Shown: positions 24,357 to 33,995, counted from the first letter of the stretch. The stretch: 39,990 bases of DNA from Verrucomicrobiota bacterium (GCA_019246215.1 JAFAQT010000053.1:1-39990); one strand, 5' to 3'. Notes: generated by a model not told the origin, from the letters alone. Numbers and translations are program-made.

Positions 24357-25705
24357 GCGCCGAGATTTTTTACCAGCTCCGCGACGATCGGTTCTGCCAG
24401 TTTGTGAAGTTCATCAGTGTCCAGACCTTCAAGCAATAGGCGCGCTTTCGATTCGGTGCCGGAATAGCGCAGTAACACACGGCCTTTCCCGTTCAGCCTC
24501 GATTCCGCCTCGCGCAACCGCACCGTCAGAAGATGAAACTGTTCAAAGGGAGTTTTTTCCTTCACTGCCACGTTACACAAAACCTGCGGAAATTTTTTCA
24601 ATATCTGACGAAGCTCGCTCAACGTTTTGCCGGTGCGCAACATGATGGCGATGATTTGGAGAGCGGCGACGAGACCGTCGCCAGTCGTCGTAAAATCGCG
24701 GAAAATCATGTGGCCGCTCTGTTCGCCTCCCAGGTTCAGTTGCTGCTGAACCAAAGCGTCCACGATAAATCGATCGCCTACCTCGGTGCGGAAAACCTTG
24801 CCGCCATGTCGATGCATGACCTCGTCCAGCCCGAAATTGCTCATGATCGTTGCAACGACGGTATTTTTGTTCAACTGATCCCGAAGTACCAAGTCGGCTG
24901 CAGCGATCGCCAACAGGTCGTCGCCATCCAGCGCAAACCCGAGCTCATCACATAATAAAAGCCGATCGGCATCTCCGTCATGTGCAATCCCGAATGCGGC
25001 GCCCGACGCGCGAACAATTCGAGAGAGAGTTGTCGGATGAGTACTTCCGCAATCAACGTTGATGTTGATTCCATCTGGAGCGCTCGAGTGCATATCGACT
25101 TCGGCTCCGAGCATGGTCAATACCATGGGAGTCGTCTGGTACGCCGCACCGTTCGCCAGGTCCACTGCGATTTTGACGCCCGATAACGAAAAATCTTTCG
25201 CGACAGTGGAAGCCGCGAACGTGACATAATCTTCTGTCGCTTCCTGAATCGTACGGATACGGCCGATCGATTTGCCGGTTGGTAGTTGGTGGTTGCCGGG
25301 ATAGTAGTATTCCGCCTCAATCGCGCGCTCGGATTCGTCGCTGAGTTTATAACCGTTCGGACCGAAGAACTTGATTCCATTATCCTGGAACGGGTTGTGT
25401 GATGCCGAAATCATGATGCCAAAAGACGCGCAATACCTTGTGGTAAGGTAGGCGACCGCAGGAGTGGGAATGATACCGGCGAGCAGGACCTGAACTCCGT
25501 TCGAAGCGAGACCGGCGGCAATAGCCGATTCCAACATCTCTCCCGATGCGCGGGTATCCCTGGCCACAACGGCCGTCGGATAATTCTCCTCTTTGGCCAA
25601 CACGCGGACCGCGGCTTGTGCCAATTTCAGAGCTGATTCGACTGTAACGGGTTCACTATTTGCGAGTCCCCGAACACCGTCCGTACCAAAGAGCTTCTGT
25701 GACAC
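24353..25705 (-). CDS. glmM: Phosphoglucosamine mutase
   Basis: 450 aa from the GTG at 25705. It starts VSQKLFGTDGVRGLANSEPV, the normal N-terminus. The phospho-serine loop MISASHNPFQDNGIKFFG puts the active Ser at residue 102 with this start, the E. coli number. The Mg site is GIAHDGDADRLL, the sugar loop GGEQSGH, and the phosphate loop RYSGTE near the C-terminus. It converts glucosamine-6-P to glucosamine-1-P for UDP-GlcNAc. A TTG at 25732 would add nine residues and is less likely. It belongs to the folP-cdaA-cdaR-like-glmM-bioD operon; in Firmicutes GlmM is known to bind and restrain CdaA. Confidence 0.96.
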   Translation of the reverse strand: MSQKLFGTDGVRGLANSEPVTVESALKLAQAAVRVLAKEENYPTAVVARDTRASGEMLESAIAAGLASNGVQVLLAGIIPTPAVAYLTTRYCASFGIMISASHNPFQDNGIKFFGPNGYKLSDESERAIEAEYYYPGNHQLPTGKSIGRIRTIQEATEDYVTFAASTVAKDFSLSGVKIAVDLANGAAYQTTPMVLTMLGAEVDMHSSAPDGININVDCGSTHPTTLSRIVRASGAAFGIAHDGDADRLLLCDELGFALDGDDLLAIAAADLVLRDQLNKNTVVATIMSNFGLDEVMHRHGGKVFRTEVGDRFIVDALVQQQLNLGGEQSGHMIFRDFTTTGDGLVAALQIIAIMLRTGKTLSELRQILKKFPQVLCNVAVKEKTPFEQFHLLTVRLREAESRLNGKGRVLLRYSGTESKARLLLEGLDTDELHKLAEPIVAELVKNLGA

Positions 25706-25819
25706 CGCCCAGTTTCGCTGGAGCGATCTCAAAGATCAATCGGGAATATCGAGCCAAGCCACAGTTCCGAAAGGATCAGCACATTCTGCAACGCATGACT
25801 GCGGAGTTGCCAGCTAACA

Positions 25820-25975
25820 CTATCGATGCATCGGGGCCAGCGTTGGCGGCGGACGTTCAAGTCCCCAACGGTCAGGAGCAACGTCCACATTTTTCTTGAT
25901 CAGGTACCAAACCGCGGTCGCCACGATCAGAGCCATCAGTTTGGCGCGCCAGTTATTAAAGAAAAGCCGTTTCAT
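25820..25975 (-). CDS. 51-aa single-helix membrane peptide in the cdaR position
   Basis: MKRLFFNNWRAKLMALIVAT starts a basic N-terminus and one membrane helix (about 11-28, ending VWYLIKKNVD), followed by a short Pro-rich tail. The 'NNWxxKLxALxxAxxxWYxI' pattern resembles the N-terminal helix of CdaR/YbbR proteins, the c-di-AMP cyclase regulators. CdaR normally goes on with several YbbR domains, which are absent here: the chain stops after the tail and no YbbR-like frame follows before glmM. It begins 4 bp after the cdaA stop, between cdaA and glmM, where cdaR lies in Firmicutes. The gene is convincing from position; its regulatory role is inferred. Confidence 0.65.
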   Translation of the reverse strand: MKRLFFNNWRAKLMALIVATAVWYLIKKNVDVAPDRWGLERPPPTLAPMHR

Positions 25976-25979
25976 TCTA

Positions 25980-26798
25980 TCAAGGTGTCGTGTCGGGCTC
26001 TGGCAAGCTATCGTCCTCGCTGTTTTCCGCCGGATCATTTCCGCGCACCAGCAGTTCGGACAATCGCTTCTCGAACCCTCCCGGTTTAAAACCGCGCTCG
26101 ATTTTTCCTTTGTGACATATTGAAATGTTCCCTGTCTCTTCCGAGACCACGATAGCAATTGCGTCCGATTCTTCCGTGACGCCGAGCGCAGCTCGGTGCC
26201 TAAGGCCTAGCGTGCGATCAAGATCCTCCCGTTGGCTGACCGGAAAGACGCAAGCGGCGGCGATAATGCGGTCGTTCCGAATGATCACCCCACCGTCATG
26301 GAGCGGAGTTTTCGGGAAAAAAATTGTAATCAAAAGTTCCTCAGACATGTCGCAGTCAATATGCACACCGCTCTCAGCGAAGGTTCGGATCGCCGTATCC
26401 CGTTCTATGGCCAGCAACGCCCCGATCTGTCTACCTGCAAGTTCAAAAACCGCTTCGGTGATGATATCGATCGTTTCCTTCTTCTGGGTCGCCGATGAAA
26501 AAAATTGGCCGCTGCCAAGTTCTGCAAGGGCACGTCGCAGTTCCGGCTGAAATATAACCACTAGAGCGATGGCCAGGAACGCTGTCAGACTCCTTAATAG
26601 CCAGCTGATTACCGTCAGGTTCAGAATCTGCGATACTAAAGTCAGAGTGATGAACAGAATGGCAAGACCGGTCAAGACTTTGGCGCCACGCGTTCCACGA
26701 AAATAGAGGTAGCCGTAATAGATCGCCGCCGCCAGAAGCAGAATTTCGATCGCGGCGTTCCAATAATTCTGCAGGAGCTCTAAGATCTCGTTAATCAT
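25980..26798 (-). CDS. cdaA: Diadenylate cyclase CdaA (c-di-AMP synthase)
   Basis: 272 aa. Three N-terminal membrane helices (about 17-31, 39-60, 64-83) are followed by FQPELRRALAELG and the DAC domain: EAVFELAGRQIGALLAIER, FFPKTPLHDGGVIIRNDRII and LGLRHRAALGVTEESDAIAI. It condenses two ATP into cyclic di-AMP on the cytosolic face. The RHR motif (200-202) is intact. The usual DGA is DGG (168-170), a small change that keeps the Asp. Its start overlaps the folP stop by 8 bases. Gene order cdaA-(CdaR-like)-glmM matches the Firmicutes control module linking c-di-AMP with cell-wall precursor supply. Confidence 0.94.
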   Translation of the reverse strand: MINEILELLQNYWNAAIEILLLAAAIYYGYLYFRGTRGAKVLTGLAILFITLTLVSQILNLTVISWLLRSLTAFLAIALVVIFQPELRRALAELGSGQFFSSATQKKETIDIITEAVFELAGRQIGALLAIERDTAIRTFAESGVHIDCDMSEELLITIFFPKTPLHDGGVIIRNDRIIAAACVFPVSQREDLDRTLGLRHRAALGVTEESDAIAIVVSEETGNISICHKGKIERGFKPGGFEKRLSELLVRGNDPAENSEDDSLPEPDTTP

Positions 26799-27639
26799 TG
26801 AAAAGGATGGCCTCTGTCATCCGTAGCGCTTCATGATTCGGGCGAACATCATGGACTCGAAATATGTGACCGCCTTTTTCCCGGAGCAAACTGGTCAAAG
26901 CAACGGTCGGCCACATTCGGTCTTCCGATTGCAATTTCGAGTCATGGAGCAGGTGGGCGATCACTGATTTTCTGGAGAGTCCCACGACAATGGGTCGATC
27001 AAGTTGGGCAAATCGGCCAAGGTGCCTTACGAGCTCCACGTTGTGCTGAACGCGCTTGCCGAAGCCGAATCCGGGATCGATCGCGATGCGGTCTCGATCG
27101 ACGCCGCTGCGAAGGAGTTCATCCTGCCGCCGGCGGAGAAACTCAAAAACCTCGGCAACAACGTCGTCGTAATGCGGATTGATTTGCATCGTTTTGGGGG
27201 TTCCGAGCATGTGCATCAGGATAACCCCCACCTCTGAGTATTGCACAACTTCCATCATCTCCGGATCGGCCCTAAGCGCCGAGATGTCGTTGATGATATC
27301 CGCCCCGGCAGCTATCGCCTGACGAGCTGTTTCCGCTTTATAGGTGTCAATGGACAAGTAAAGCCCTGGCAACTGCTTGCGAATCCGTTGTATGACCGGA
27401 ATGACGCGGCGAAGTTCCTCTTTCAGTGCCACTGGCTCGGCCCTCGGGCGGGACGATTCGCCACCGATGTCCAGGATTGTCGCTCCCTCGTTAGCCATGC
27501 ATTCAGCATGCCGGAGGGAGGCTTCCTCGTCCACGAATCGGCCGCCGTCTGAAAAGGAATCGGGCGTGACATTCAAGACGCCCATGATCAGACCCGAACG
27601 ACTCAGGTTCACCGAGCCGTTGCGGAGCCTCCATATCAT
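26791..27639 (-). CDS. folP: Dihydropteroate synthase
   Basis: 282 aa from ATG 27639 (GTG 27648 is possible). Landmarks: GLIMGVLNVTPDSFSDGGRF, ILDIGGESSRPRAEPV, LSIDTYKAETARQAIAAGAD, INDISALRADPEM, VILMHMLGTPKTMQ, IAIDPGFGFGKRVQHN and PIVVGLSRKSVI. It joins pterin pyrophosphate and p-aminobenzoate. All pABA/pterin motifs, and the sulfonamide-target loops, are present. It is the first gene of the cdaA-glmM-bioD operon. Confidence 0.96.
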   Translation of the reverse strand: MIWRLRNGSVNLSRSGLIMGVLNVTPDSFSDGGRFVDEEASLRHAECMANEGATILDIGGESSRPRAEPVALKEELRRVIPVIQRIRKQLPGLYLSIDTYKAETARQAIAAGADIINDISALRADPEMMEVVQYSEVGVILMHMLGTPKTMQINPHYDDVVAEVFEFLRRRQDELLRSGVDRDRIAIDPGFGFGKRVQHNVELVRHLGRFAQLDRPIVVGLSRKSVIAHLLHDSKLQSEDRMWPTVALTSLLREKGGHIFRVHDVRPNHEALRMTEAILFND

Positions 27640-27728
27640 GCAGCACACTCGCTACGCAAGCTACGAGTTTGCAAGTGGTTTCGCGTTACCGCGAATCTCG
27701 CAAGCAGAAAGCGCATAGGCTACCCTTT

Positions 27729-27754
27729 GCCCCCCTTAAAGGCGAAAAGGGGGC
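27729..27754. terminator. Hairpin after clpC
   Basis: GCCCCCCTT-AAAGGCGA-AAAGGGGGC forms a strong stem 41 bp after the clpC stop and upstream of folP on the same strand. There is no T-run on the minus strand, so it may be a processing hairpin or a weak terminator. Confidence 0.45.
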
Positions 27755-27794
27755 GCTTCGTTTACGCGAACGTTCCGGCTTGTAAGATCTTGCC

Positions 27795-30266
27795 CTAAGC
27801 GGTGGCCGGTTGACTGTGCTCGGGCTGCGTCACTTTAAACGCCAATAGCTCGCCGGCAGCGTGCACGTCGAGCGTGTCACCCGCTTTGATGTTCCCGCGC
27901 AGGAGTTCTTCCGCCAACGGGTCTTCGAGATACTTTTCGACAGCTCGCCGCATCGGCCGCGCCCCGTAGATTGGGTCATATCCTTTATCGATCAGGAATT
28001 CGATTGCGGACGTCTCGAGAAGCACCCTAATCGCCTTTGTTCCAATTCGCTCGACCACCTTTGCTACTTCGAGGCTCACGATCTTCGCCAGATCAGGCCG
28101 CCCAAGCGTGTGGAAGACGATCATATCGTCCAACCGATTCAGAAACTCGGGCTTAAAGGTCCGCTTTGATTCTTCGAGAATTTTATCGCGCATCTGTTCA
28201 TACGACTCGTGGCCGGAGACTGCCCCGAAGCCCAAAGCGGTCTGACGCTTGATCAGTTCCGCTCCCACGTTCGAGGTCATAATTATAATCGTATTACGAA
28301 AATCGATTTTGCGGCCGAGACTGTCGGTGATTTTGCCTTCTTCCAATATCTGCAGAAGAAGATGCATGACGTCCGGATGCGCTTTCTCAACCTCGTCAAA
28401 GAGAACAACGGAGTACGGGCGGCGGCGGACCGCTTCAGAAAGCTGACCGCCTTCCTCGTATCCCACGTATCCGGGAGGAGAACCGATCAGCCGCGACGCG
28501 GTGAACTTTTCCATGTACTCGGACATGTCGATCTGGATAAGGGCGTCTGCGTCACCAAACATGAACTCCGCAAGGGAGCGTGCCAGGAATGTTTTACCGA
28601 CTCCTGTCGGTCCCAAAAAGATGAAAGAACCGATCGGCCGTCGCGGATCCTTCAAATCAGCACGTGAGCGCCGCAATGCCTTACTGATCGCGACCACCGC
28701 TTCGTCCTGACCAATCACGCGGGTCATAAGCTCCTCCTCCATCTTGAGGAGCTTTTGAGCTTCTTTTTGCTCCATGCGGTTGAGCGGTACGCCCGTCCAC
28801 CTGGAGACAATGTGCATGATGTCATCCCCTGTGACGACCACTTCACGTTCTTCACGCTGTTCCCGCCATTCGGTCAGGATGCGCTCTAATTTATCTTTGG
28901 CCTGTTTTTCTGAATCGCGAAGCGCTGCCGCCTTCTCGAAATCCTGTGCCTTAATGGCCGCCTCTTTCTCCGCACGGATCGATTCGATTTCTTTCTCGAT
29001 CTCCTTCACATCGGGCGGCCGAGTCATAGCGTTGATTCGTGCCCGTGCGCCCGCTTCGTCCATCACATCGATGGCCTTATCCGGAAGGAAACGACCGGTC
29101 AGATAACGGTCGGATAAACGAACTGCTGCGTCTAAAGCTTCGTCCGTGAGCCGAGCCTTGTGATGCGCCTCATACTTCGGACGCAACCCTCTCAGAATCT
29201 GAATAGCCTCATCCACCGAAGGGGCCTCAACCTTTACCGTCTGGAACCGGCGCTCGAGAGCCGCATCTTTCTCGATATATTTCCGGTATTCATTCAGGGT
29301 CGTTGCTCCGACGCACTGGAGTTCGCCCCGGCTCAGAGCCGGTTTGATAATGTTGGAGGCATCCATCGCGCCCTCCGCGGAGCCCGCGCCGACGATAGTG
29401 TGTAACTCGTCGATGAAGAGGATCACGTTCTTCGAGCGGCGAATTTCGTCCATAACCGCTTTGATCCGCTCTTCGAACTGGCCTCGATATTTCGTTCCGG
29501 CCACCATTAAGGCGAGGTCAAGCGTAATGACTCGCTTGTCCCTTAACAATTCCGGTACGTTTCCGGTACCGATCTCCTGCGCGAGACCCTCAACGATCGC
29601 GGTTTTCCCTACGCCGGCTTCCCCGAGAAGAACGGGATTGTTTTTCGTGCGCCGGCAAAGGATCTGGATGACGCGCTCGATCTCATTTTTGCGACCGATC
29701 ACCGGGTCCAGCTCGCCCTTCTTCGCTAGTTCAGTCAGGTCGCGACCAAAGGCGCGCAAGGCGGGCGTCTTAACATCTTTCTTATTGCCTTCCTGCGGAG
29801 ACTCCGCTTCGCTTTCAGGCGGTGTAAAATTTGGGTCCAATTCTTTTAAGATTTCGTTCCGAGTTCGTTCGATATCAACTTCCAAGCTCTTTAAAACTCG
29901 CGCCGCGACGCCTTCTCCCTCTCGTAAGAGACCGAGCAAGATGTGTTCCGTGCCAACATAAGAATGATTGAGAGCTTTCGCCTCTTTGCCGGCCAAGGCC
30001 AGCACCTTCTTTACTCGCGGGGTGTATGGGATGTTTCCGACCATTTTTGTCTCGGGATGGGAGCCAACATGTTTCTCGACTTCCATCCGGACGGTCTCCA
30101 GGTCGAGGCCCATCTTCTGCAGCACGTTTACGGCGACACCTTGGCCAAGTTTGATCAGCCCGAGCAAAAGATGCTCGGTCCCAACGTAATTATGATTGAA
30201 CCGGTCGGCCTCTTTGCGAGCGAGCGCCAACACTTGTTGGGCACGTGGGGTGAAATTATTCATCAT
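27795..30266 (-). CDS. clpC: ClpC, AAA+ unfoldase of the Clp protease
   Basis: 823 aa. Two Clp-N repeats (about 1-150) carry [12 protein letters not shown] and [13 protein letters not shown]31 and E107 correspond to the two Glu residues that hold phospho-arginine in B. subtilis ClpC. AAA-1 has Walker [10 protein letters not shown] middle domain follows with a UVR-like [19 protein letters not shown]-2 has [34 protein letters not shown] and the ClpP-binding LGF loop ([10 protein letters not shown]). It unfolds tagged proteins for ClpP. It starts by ATGA overlap with the mcsB stop, so the kinase that tags substrates and the unfoldase are produced together. clpP is not in the window. Confidence 0.97.
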   Translation of the reverse strand: MMNNFTPRAQQVLALARKEADRFNHNYVGTEHLLLGLIKLGQGVAVNVLQKMGLDLETVRMEVEKHVGSHPETKMVGNIPYTPRVKKVLALAGKEAKALNHSYVGTEHILLGLLREGEGVAARVLKSLEVDIERTRNEILKELDPNFTPPESEAESPQEGNKKDVKTPALRAFGRDLTELAKKGELDPVIGRKNEIERVIQILCRRTKNNPVLLGEAGVGKTAIVEGLAQEIGTGNVPELLRDKRVITLDLALMVAGTKYRGQFEERIKAVMDEIRRSKNVILFIDELHTIVGAGSAEGAMDASNIIKPALSRGELQCVGATTLNEYRKYIEKDAALERRFQTVKVEAPSVDEAIQILRGLRPKYEAHHKARLTDEALDAAVRLSDRYLTGRFLPDKAIDVMDEAGARARINAMTRPPDVKEIEKEIESIRAEKEAAIKAQDFEKAAALRDSEKQAKDKLERILTEWREQREEREVVVTGDDIMHIVSRWTGVPLNRMEQKEAQKLLKMEEELMTRVIGQDEAVVAISKALRRSRADLKDPRRPIGSFIFLGPTGVGKTFLARSLAEFMFGDADALIQIDMSEYMEKFTASRLIGSPPGYVGYEEGGQLSEAVRRRPYSVVLFDEVEKAHPDVMHLLLQILEEGKITDSLGRKIDFRNTIIIMTSNVGAELIKRQTALGFGAVSGHESYEQMRDKILEESKRTFKPEFLNRLDDMIVFHTLGRPDLAKIVSLEVAKVVERIGTKAIRVLLETSAIEFLIDKGYDPIYGARPMRRAVEKYLEDPLAEELLRGNIKAGDTLDVHAAGELLAFKVTQPEHSQPATA

Positions 30267-31378
30267 TGAGTTTCCCTTGCCGGGCCTTCTGCCTGCCCCC
30301 CCGACAACTTGTTCTTATTTGGTTTAGGGAAGTTTTTCAACTTCTCCCGGGCGATATCTGCGCGCAGGTGGTCGCGCTCCTCCGCTGCCAGCTTCTGCTG
30401 GGAAAAATGCTGAAGATGTGCCGGTTGTGTTTCCATCAACAATGAGTTCGTGAGTATCCGACCCTCCTCCGGGAAAAAGCCTAAGTCAATGCCCAGGCGC
30501 ATCACTGAAAGCAAGTTCAATGCTTCCTTTGAAGAAACTGAAAAGGCATGGGTCAAAATTCCATAGGCTCTCCCAATTTGATCCATCAACATGGTGCGCT
30601 TCGTTTCAAGGAGATTCTCGCGCGACTGGTTCTCCCGTTGGATCAACGTGTCGATTACCTTGTTCAATCGTTCGATAATCTGACCTTCGTCTTCGCCCAG
30701 GGTAGTCTGATTGGAGACCTGAAAGAGGTTACCCATTGCCTCTGTTCCTTCGCCGTACAATCCGCGCACCGCCAATCCGATCTTGTTGATCGAATTAATC
30801 ACCTGGTTAATTTGCTCACTTAATACCAGACCAGGCAAATGGACCATCGCTGATGCCCTCATCCCAGTCCCGACGTTTGTCGGGCAAGCCGTCAAATACC
30901 CTAGGTCGGAGTCAAATGCGAAATCGAGATGCGCTTCCAATGCGGTATCGACTTCGTCGATCATTCGAAAAGTCTTCTGCAGATCCAACCCGGAGCTCAT
31001 CGCTTGCATGCGCAAATGGTCTTCCTCATTCATCATGATGCTGATCGCCTGACTCGAACTAATCGCAGCGGCGCTGCCCATTCCTTTTGCCGCGTGTTCG
31101 CGGCTGATCAGATGACGCTCTACCAGAACCTGTTTTTCCAACGCGGAAAGTTCATTGAGCTGTTCCGAGAACGCATTGCGCATTTGCGCGAGATTGTCTA
31201 CTTCCGGCTTGATCTCATCCAAAATCCGGATTCGTTCCGTTTTCTTGGCCCAGCCGGGAAAGGGTAATTTAGCCAGGTTGCGCGCGAGCCGAACGCGGCT
31301 GCTGATCACGATGGGATGGTGGCCTCCGTCCCCTGATAACCACTCACCACGTGTTTTTAGGATCGTGCTGATTTTCAT
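30263..31378 (-). CDS. mcsB: Protein-arginine kinase McsB
   Basis: 371 aa, guanido-kinase family. [18 protein letters not shown] (26-43) and [20 protein letters not shown] (107-126) are followed by [20 protein letters not shown] with the active-site Cys165. The C-terminal RDHLRA (335-340) matches the RDxxRA phospho-arginine-sensing motif of Bacillus McsB. It phosphorylates Arg residues, marking proteins for ClpCP. Both ends overlap neighbours by ATGA: after mcsA and before clpC. No CtsR repressor gene is present in the cluster. All key residues I can check are intact, so it should be active. Confidence 0.95.
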   Translation of the reverse strand: MKISTILKTRGEWLSGDGGHHPIVISSRVRLARNLAKLPFPGWAKKTERIRILDEIKPEVDNLAQMRNAFSEQLNELSALEKQVLVERHLISREHAAKGMGSAAAISSSQAISIMMNEEDHLRMQAMSSGLDLQKTFRMIDEVDTALEAHLDFAFDSDLGYLTACPTNVGTGMRASAMVHLPGLVLSEQINQVINSINKIGLAVRGLYGEGTEAMGNLFQVSNQTTLGEDEGQIIERLNKVIDTLIQRENQSRENLLETKRTMLMDQIGRAYGILTHAFSVSSKEALNLLSVMRLGIDLGFFPEEGRILTNSLLMETQPAHLQHFSQQKLAAEERDHLRADIAREKLKNFPKPNKNKLSGGQAEGPARETQ

Positions 31379-31875
31379 TCGATTTTTTCTCCTTCCCCAA
31401 GCTCGAGCTGCCGGATTTCATCCCGGATCGTCGCGGCCGATTCGTAATCTTCTTTCGAGACAGCCTCTTCCAGACTTCGTTTTAATTCATTCAGACGATC
31501 GGAGCGGACGATGTCTCTGAAGAGACGGGCCGGCACTTTGCCGGTGTGCTTGGTTCCTTTGTGCATCGCCTTAATCAGCGACGCCAGCCCCTCGGCAAAC
31601 GTGCCGTAACATTCGCTGCATCCGAGACGGCCGGTTTTTTTGAAATCTGCTTGCGTAAACCCGCATACCGGGCAGTGTTCGGTGGGAGCAGCCTGTTCAA
31701 CCTGCTGCGTTTCACCCAGACCAAGCAAAAGGTCCGCCAAGGCAAACCCGGTCGGATCTGACACCCCTTTGTCTTTGGAACATGCTTCACAAAGGTTGAT
31801 CTTCTTCATGTTCCCATCGACGATCTGCGTCAGGTAGACTGTTGCTGTGTTTGTTTTGCAGACGTCACAAATCAT
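31375..31875 (-). CDS. mcsA: McsA, zinc-finger activator of McsB
   Basis: 166 aa. Four CxxC pairs: MICDVCKTNT, LCEAC, HCPVC and LGCSECY, expected to bind two zinc ions. The C-terminus has a UVR motif (about 127-160): LNELKRSLEEAVSKEDYESA then ATIRDEIRQLE. In Bacillus McsA binds and switches on McsB. Its stop overlaps the mcsB start (ATGA). It lies 49 bp after ilvE in the same direction. Confidence 0.93.
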   Translation of the reverse strand: MICDVCKTNTATVYLTQIVDGNMKKINLCEACSKDKGVSDPTGFALADLLLGLGETQQVEQAAPTEHCPVCGFTQADFKKTGRLGCSECYGTFAEGLASLIKAMHKGTKHTGKVPARLFRDIVRSDRLNELKRSLEEAVSKEDYESAATIRDEIRQLELGEGEKIE

Positions 31876-31924
31876 GGTCTTAATATCCCCATCATTCGGC
31901 CGGTCTTGATTTTACTAAAGCACA

Positions 31925-32803
31925 CTACTCATAAATCGGAGTGCCTGTTGTGCGTGTCAACTCGCGGAAACTCTCAATGAATTTCAAAGTGACTGGCCCC
32001 GGTTGACCGGTGCCGATCAACCTCCGATCAAGTTGAACCGCAGGGATGACTTCAGCGGCGGTGCCGGTCAGGAAACATTCTTCCGCGGTGTAAATGTCGT
32101 GCTTGGTGAGTTCGCATTCCATTGTCCGAATTTTGAGTTCTTCCGCGAGTTCAAACACCACAGCTCGCGTTACGCCCTCCAGGATTCCGGAGTTCAAATG
32201 TGGGGTCGACAATTGGCCACTTCTGACAATGAAAATGTTATCACCGGTACACTCCGCCACGTATCCTTGTTCGTTTAACATGAGGCCTTCCCCCGCACCC
32301 GCATTCTGAGCCTCGAGCTTTGCAAGGACGTTGTTCAGGTAATTCAACGATTTGATCCGCGGACTGAGCGCGGCAGGAGACGTCCGCCGGATCGAACAAG
32401 TGACCATAGTCAGGCCCTTTTGATAGAGTTCTTCGGGATAGAGCGCAATCGTGGCAGCGATGATGATCACGCTCGGACGTCGGCAGGAATCCGGATTTAG
32501 CCCGAGCGATCCCGCGCCGCGAGTCACGATAAGCCGAACATAACCGTCGTGAAAATCGTTCTGGCGGATGGTTTCGAGTGTCGCCGCAACAAGCTCCGAC
32601 TTCGATATTGGAACCTCCAGAGCGATCGCTTTGGACGAACCCCACAAACGGGTAATATGTTGATCCAACCGGAACACCCGGTCGTTGTAGAATCGGATTC
32701 CCTCAAACACTCCATCCCCGTACAGCAGACCATGGTCGAACACGGAAATCTTCGCCTCGGCCTGGTCGTAGAAGTTTCCGTCGATATAGATTTTGAGGTT
32801 CAT
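31925..32803 (-). CDS. ilvE: Branched-chain amino acid aminotransferase (class IV)
   Basis: 292 aa PLP enzyme. KISVFDHGLLYGDGVFEGIR (18-37) is the class-IV N-terminus. RIKSLNYLNNVLAKLEAQNA contains the PLP-binding Lys. Then come EQGYVAECTGDNIFIVR, TPHLNSGILEGVTRAVVFEL and ECFLTGTAAEVIPAVQLDRR. It transfers amino groups between glutamate and Ile/Leu/Val keto acids. D-amino-acid transaminase and ADC lyase are related, but the EGVTR and FLTGTAAEVIPV-like motifs favour IlvE. It lies between the lolD-like gene and mcsA, probably co-transcribed. Confidence 0.9.
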   Translation of the reverse strand: MNLKIYIDGNFYDQAEAKISVFDHGLLYGDGVFEGIRFYNDRVFRLDQHITRLWGSSKAIALEVPISKSELVAATLETIRQNDFHDGYVRLIVTRGAGSLGLNPDSCRRPSVIIIAATIALYPEELYQKGLTMVTCSIRRTSPAALSPRIKSLNYLNNVLAKLEAQNAGAGEGLMLNEQGYVAECTGDNIFIVRSGQLSTPHLNSGILEGVTRAVVFELAEELKIRTMECELTKHDIYTAEECFLTGTAAEVIPAVQLDRRLIGTGQPGPVTLKFIESFRELTRTTGTPIYE

Positions 32804-32820
32804 AGTTTCGGGGTCGAATG

Positions 32821-33495
32821 TTAGTTGGTAAGCAATCCATCTCGGATGTCAACGCGCCGGTCACCGGCCGCCGCGAGCCGTGGGTCGTGAGTCACGACGA
32901 CCAATGTTTTCTGCTTCTCCCTGGCCAAAGCAAGCAGCAATTCCATGATCGCATTCCCGTTGGCGGTGTCGAGATTGCCGGTAGGTTCATCTGCAAAAAT
33001 GATCGCAGGATCATTGATCAATGCACGAGCGATCGCCACCCGCTGCTGTTCTCCACCGGACAACTCATTCGGTAAATGATTCATTCGGTCTGCCAGACCG
33101 ACGCGCTGAAGCTGATCTATCGCGGAGGCTACCTCTTGTTTTTTCCGGATCAAAGATGGAACGAGCACATTCTCGAGTGCCGTCAGTTCAGGCAGCAAAA
33201 AATAACTTTGAAAAACGAATCCCATTTTTTCATTACGAATCCTTGCATCGGCTGAAGCACCGTTTTGATAAAGTTTGTGCCCTTCGAAGATCACTTCACC
33301 AGCCTCGGGTCGCTCAAGGCCGGCCAGGGTGTACAAGAGAGTTGTCTTTCCGGCCCCAGACACGCCGCAGAGGAAGAGGGCTTCCCCGCGCTGAACTTCC
33401 AGAGTAATACCCCGTAATACGTCGATCTTTCGTGAGCCGATCTTGAACGAGCGATGAACGTTTTTCGCCGTGAGCTGTGGCTGATTAATCACCAT
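32821..33495 (-). CDS. ABC transporter ATPase of the LolD/MacB/FtsE group
   Basis: 224 aa from ATG 33495. VLRGITLEVQRGEALFLCGV precedes the Walker A GVSGAGKTTLLYTLAGLERP. Further motifs are Q-loop FVFQSYFLLPELTALENVLV, signature LPNELSGGEQQRVAIARALI, Walker B IIFADEPTGNLD and H-loop VVTHDPRLA. The pattern matches LolD, which extracts lipoproteins from the inner membrane with LolCE, or other MacB-type ATPases. No permease gene is adjacent, so its partner is elsewhere and the substrate is open. It overlaps the end of trmL by 11 bases. Confidence 0.85.
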   Translation of the reverse strand: MVINQPQLTAKNVHRSFKIGSRKIDVLRGITLEVQRGEALFLCGVSGAGKTTLLYTLAGLERPEAGEVIFEGHKLYQNGASADARIRNEKMGFVFQSYFLLPELTALENVLVPSLIRKKQEVASAIDQLQRVGLADRMNHLPNELSGGEQQRVAIARALINDPAIIFADEPTGNLDTANGNAIMELLLALAREKQKTLVVVTHDPRLAAAGDRRVDIRDGLLTN

Positions 33496-33946
33496 CACAA
33501 TGGATTTGGCGAATGCCTTCGAATAATACAATCGCTACCGCGGTGGCGAGATTCAAACTGCGGGCGTCGGAGACCATCGGAATCGTCAGACAATTCTCTG
33601 CATTGGACAAAAGCAGACTTTCCGGTAGCCCCTTTGTCTCCCGGCCGAATACCAAGTAGTCTCCTTCGCGAAACTTCGCCTCCCAATATTTCCGTGTCGA
33701 CTTGGTTGTCAGAAGAAACCGGCGCTTAGGGGGGCGAGTCACGGTTTCAAATTCAGCCAGGCTTTTCCAATACTGCACGTCCACGAGGTGCCAGTAATCC
33801 ATTCCTGCGCGCCGAAGTTGACGGTCGTTGACCGAAAAACCAAGGGGCTCCACCAAATGGAGCCTGCTTCGTGTCGCCAGGCAAAGCCGAGCAATATTTC
33901 CGGTGTTTGGCGGAATCTCTGGTTCAATCAGCACGACGTTGAACAT
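33485..33946 (-). CDS. trmL: tRNA (cytidine/uridine-34-2'-O)-methyltransferase TrmL
   Basis: 153 aa SPOUT methylase. MFNVVLIEPEIPPNTGNIAR is followed by LHLVEPLGFSVNDRQLRRAG, MDYWHLVDV, DYLVFGRETKGLPESLL and TIPMVSDARSLNLATAVAIV, with the SAM-knot residues conserved. It methylates the wobble ribose of tRNA-Leu in E. coli. The 153-aa length is typical. It is the first gene of the trmL-clpC run, after the rpmA terminator. Confidence 0.94.
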   Translation of the reverse strand: MFNVVLIEPEIPPNTGNIARLCLATRSRLHLVEPLGFSVNDRQLRRAGMDYWHLVDVQYWKSLAEFETVTRPPKRRFLLTTKSTRKYWEAKFREGDYLVFGRETKGLPESLLLSNAENCLTIPMVSDARSLNLATAVAIVLFEGIRQIHCDGD

Positions 33947-33961
33947 ATTACGGAAAAAAAC

Positions 33962-33995
33962 AAAAAAAGCGCCTCACTGTCCGAGGCGCTTTTTC
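33962..33995. terminator. Bidirectional intrinsic terminator
   Basis: AGCGCCTC-ACTGTCC-GAGGCGCT stem-loop (33968-33990), flanked by A7 and T5-6. It lies just after rpmA and before trmL (both minus). The minus strand gives a long U-run after the stem, a strong terminator for rplU-rpmA. Confidence 0.85.

Noticed and set aside
29344-29961. 205-codon open frame antisense to clpC
   Set aside because: Fully inside clpC, with Ser/Arg-rich composition typical of an antisense shadow.
31876-31924. CIRCE or CtsR heat-shock operator before mcsA
   Set aside because: No TTAGCACTC-N9-GAGTGCTAA inverted repeat and no tandem heptad of CtsR type in the short gap; the genes are probably read through from trmL/ilvE.
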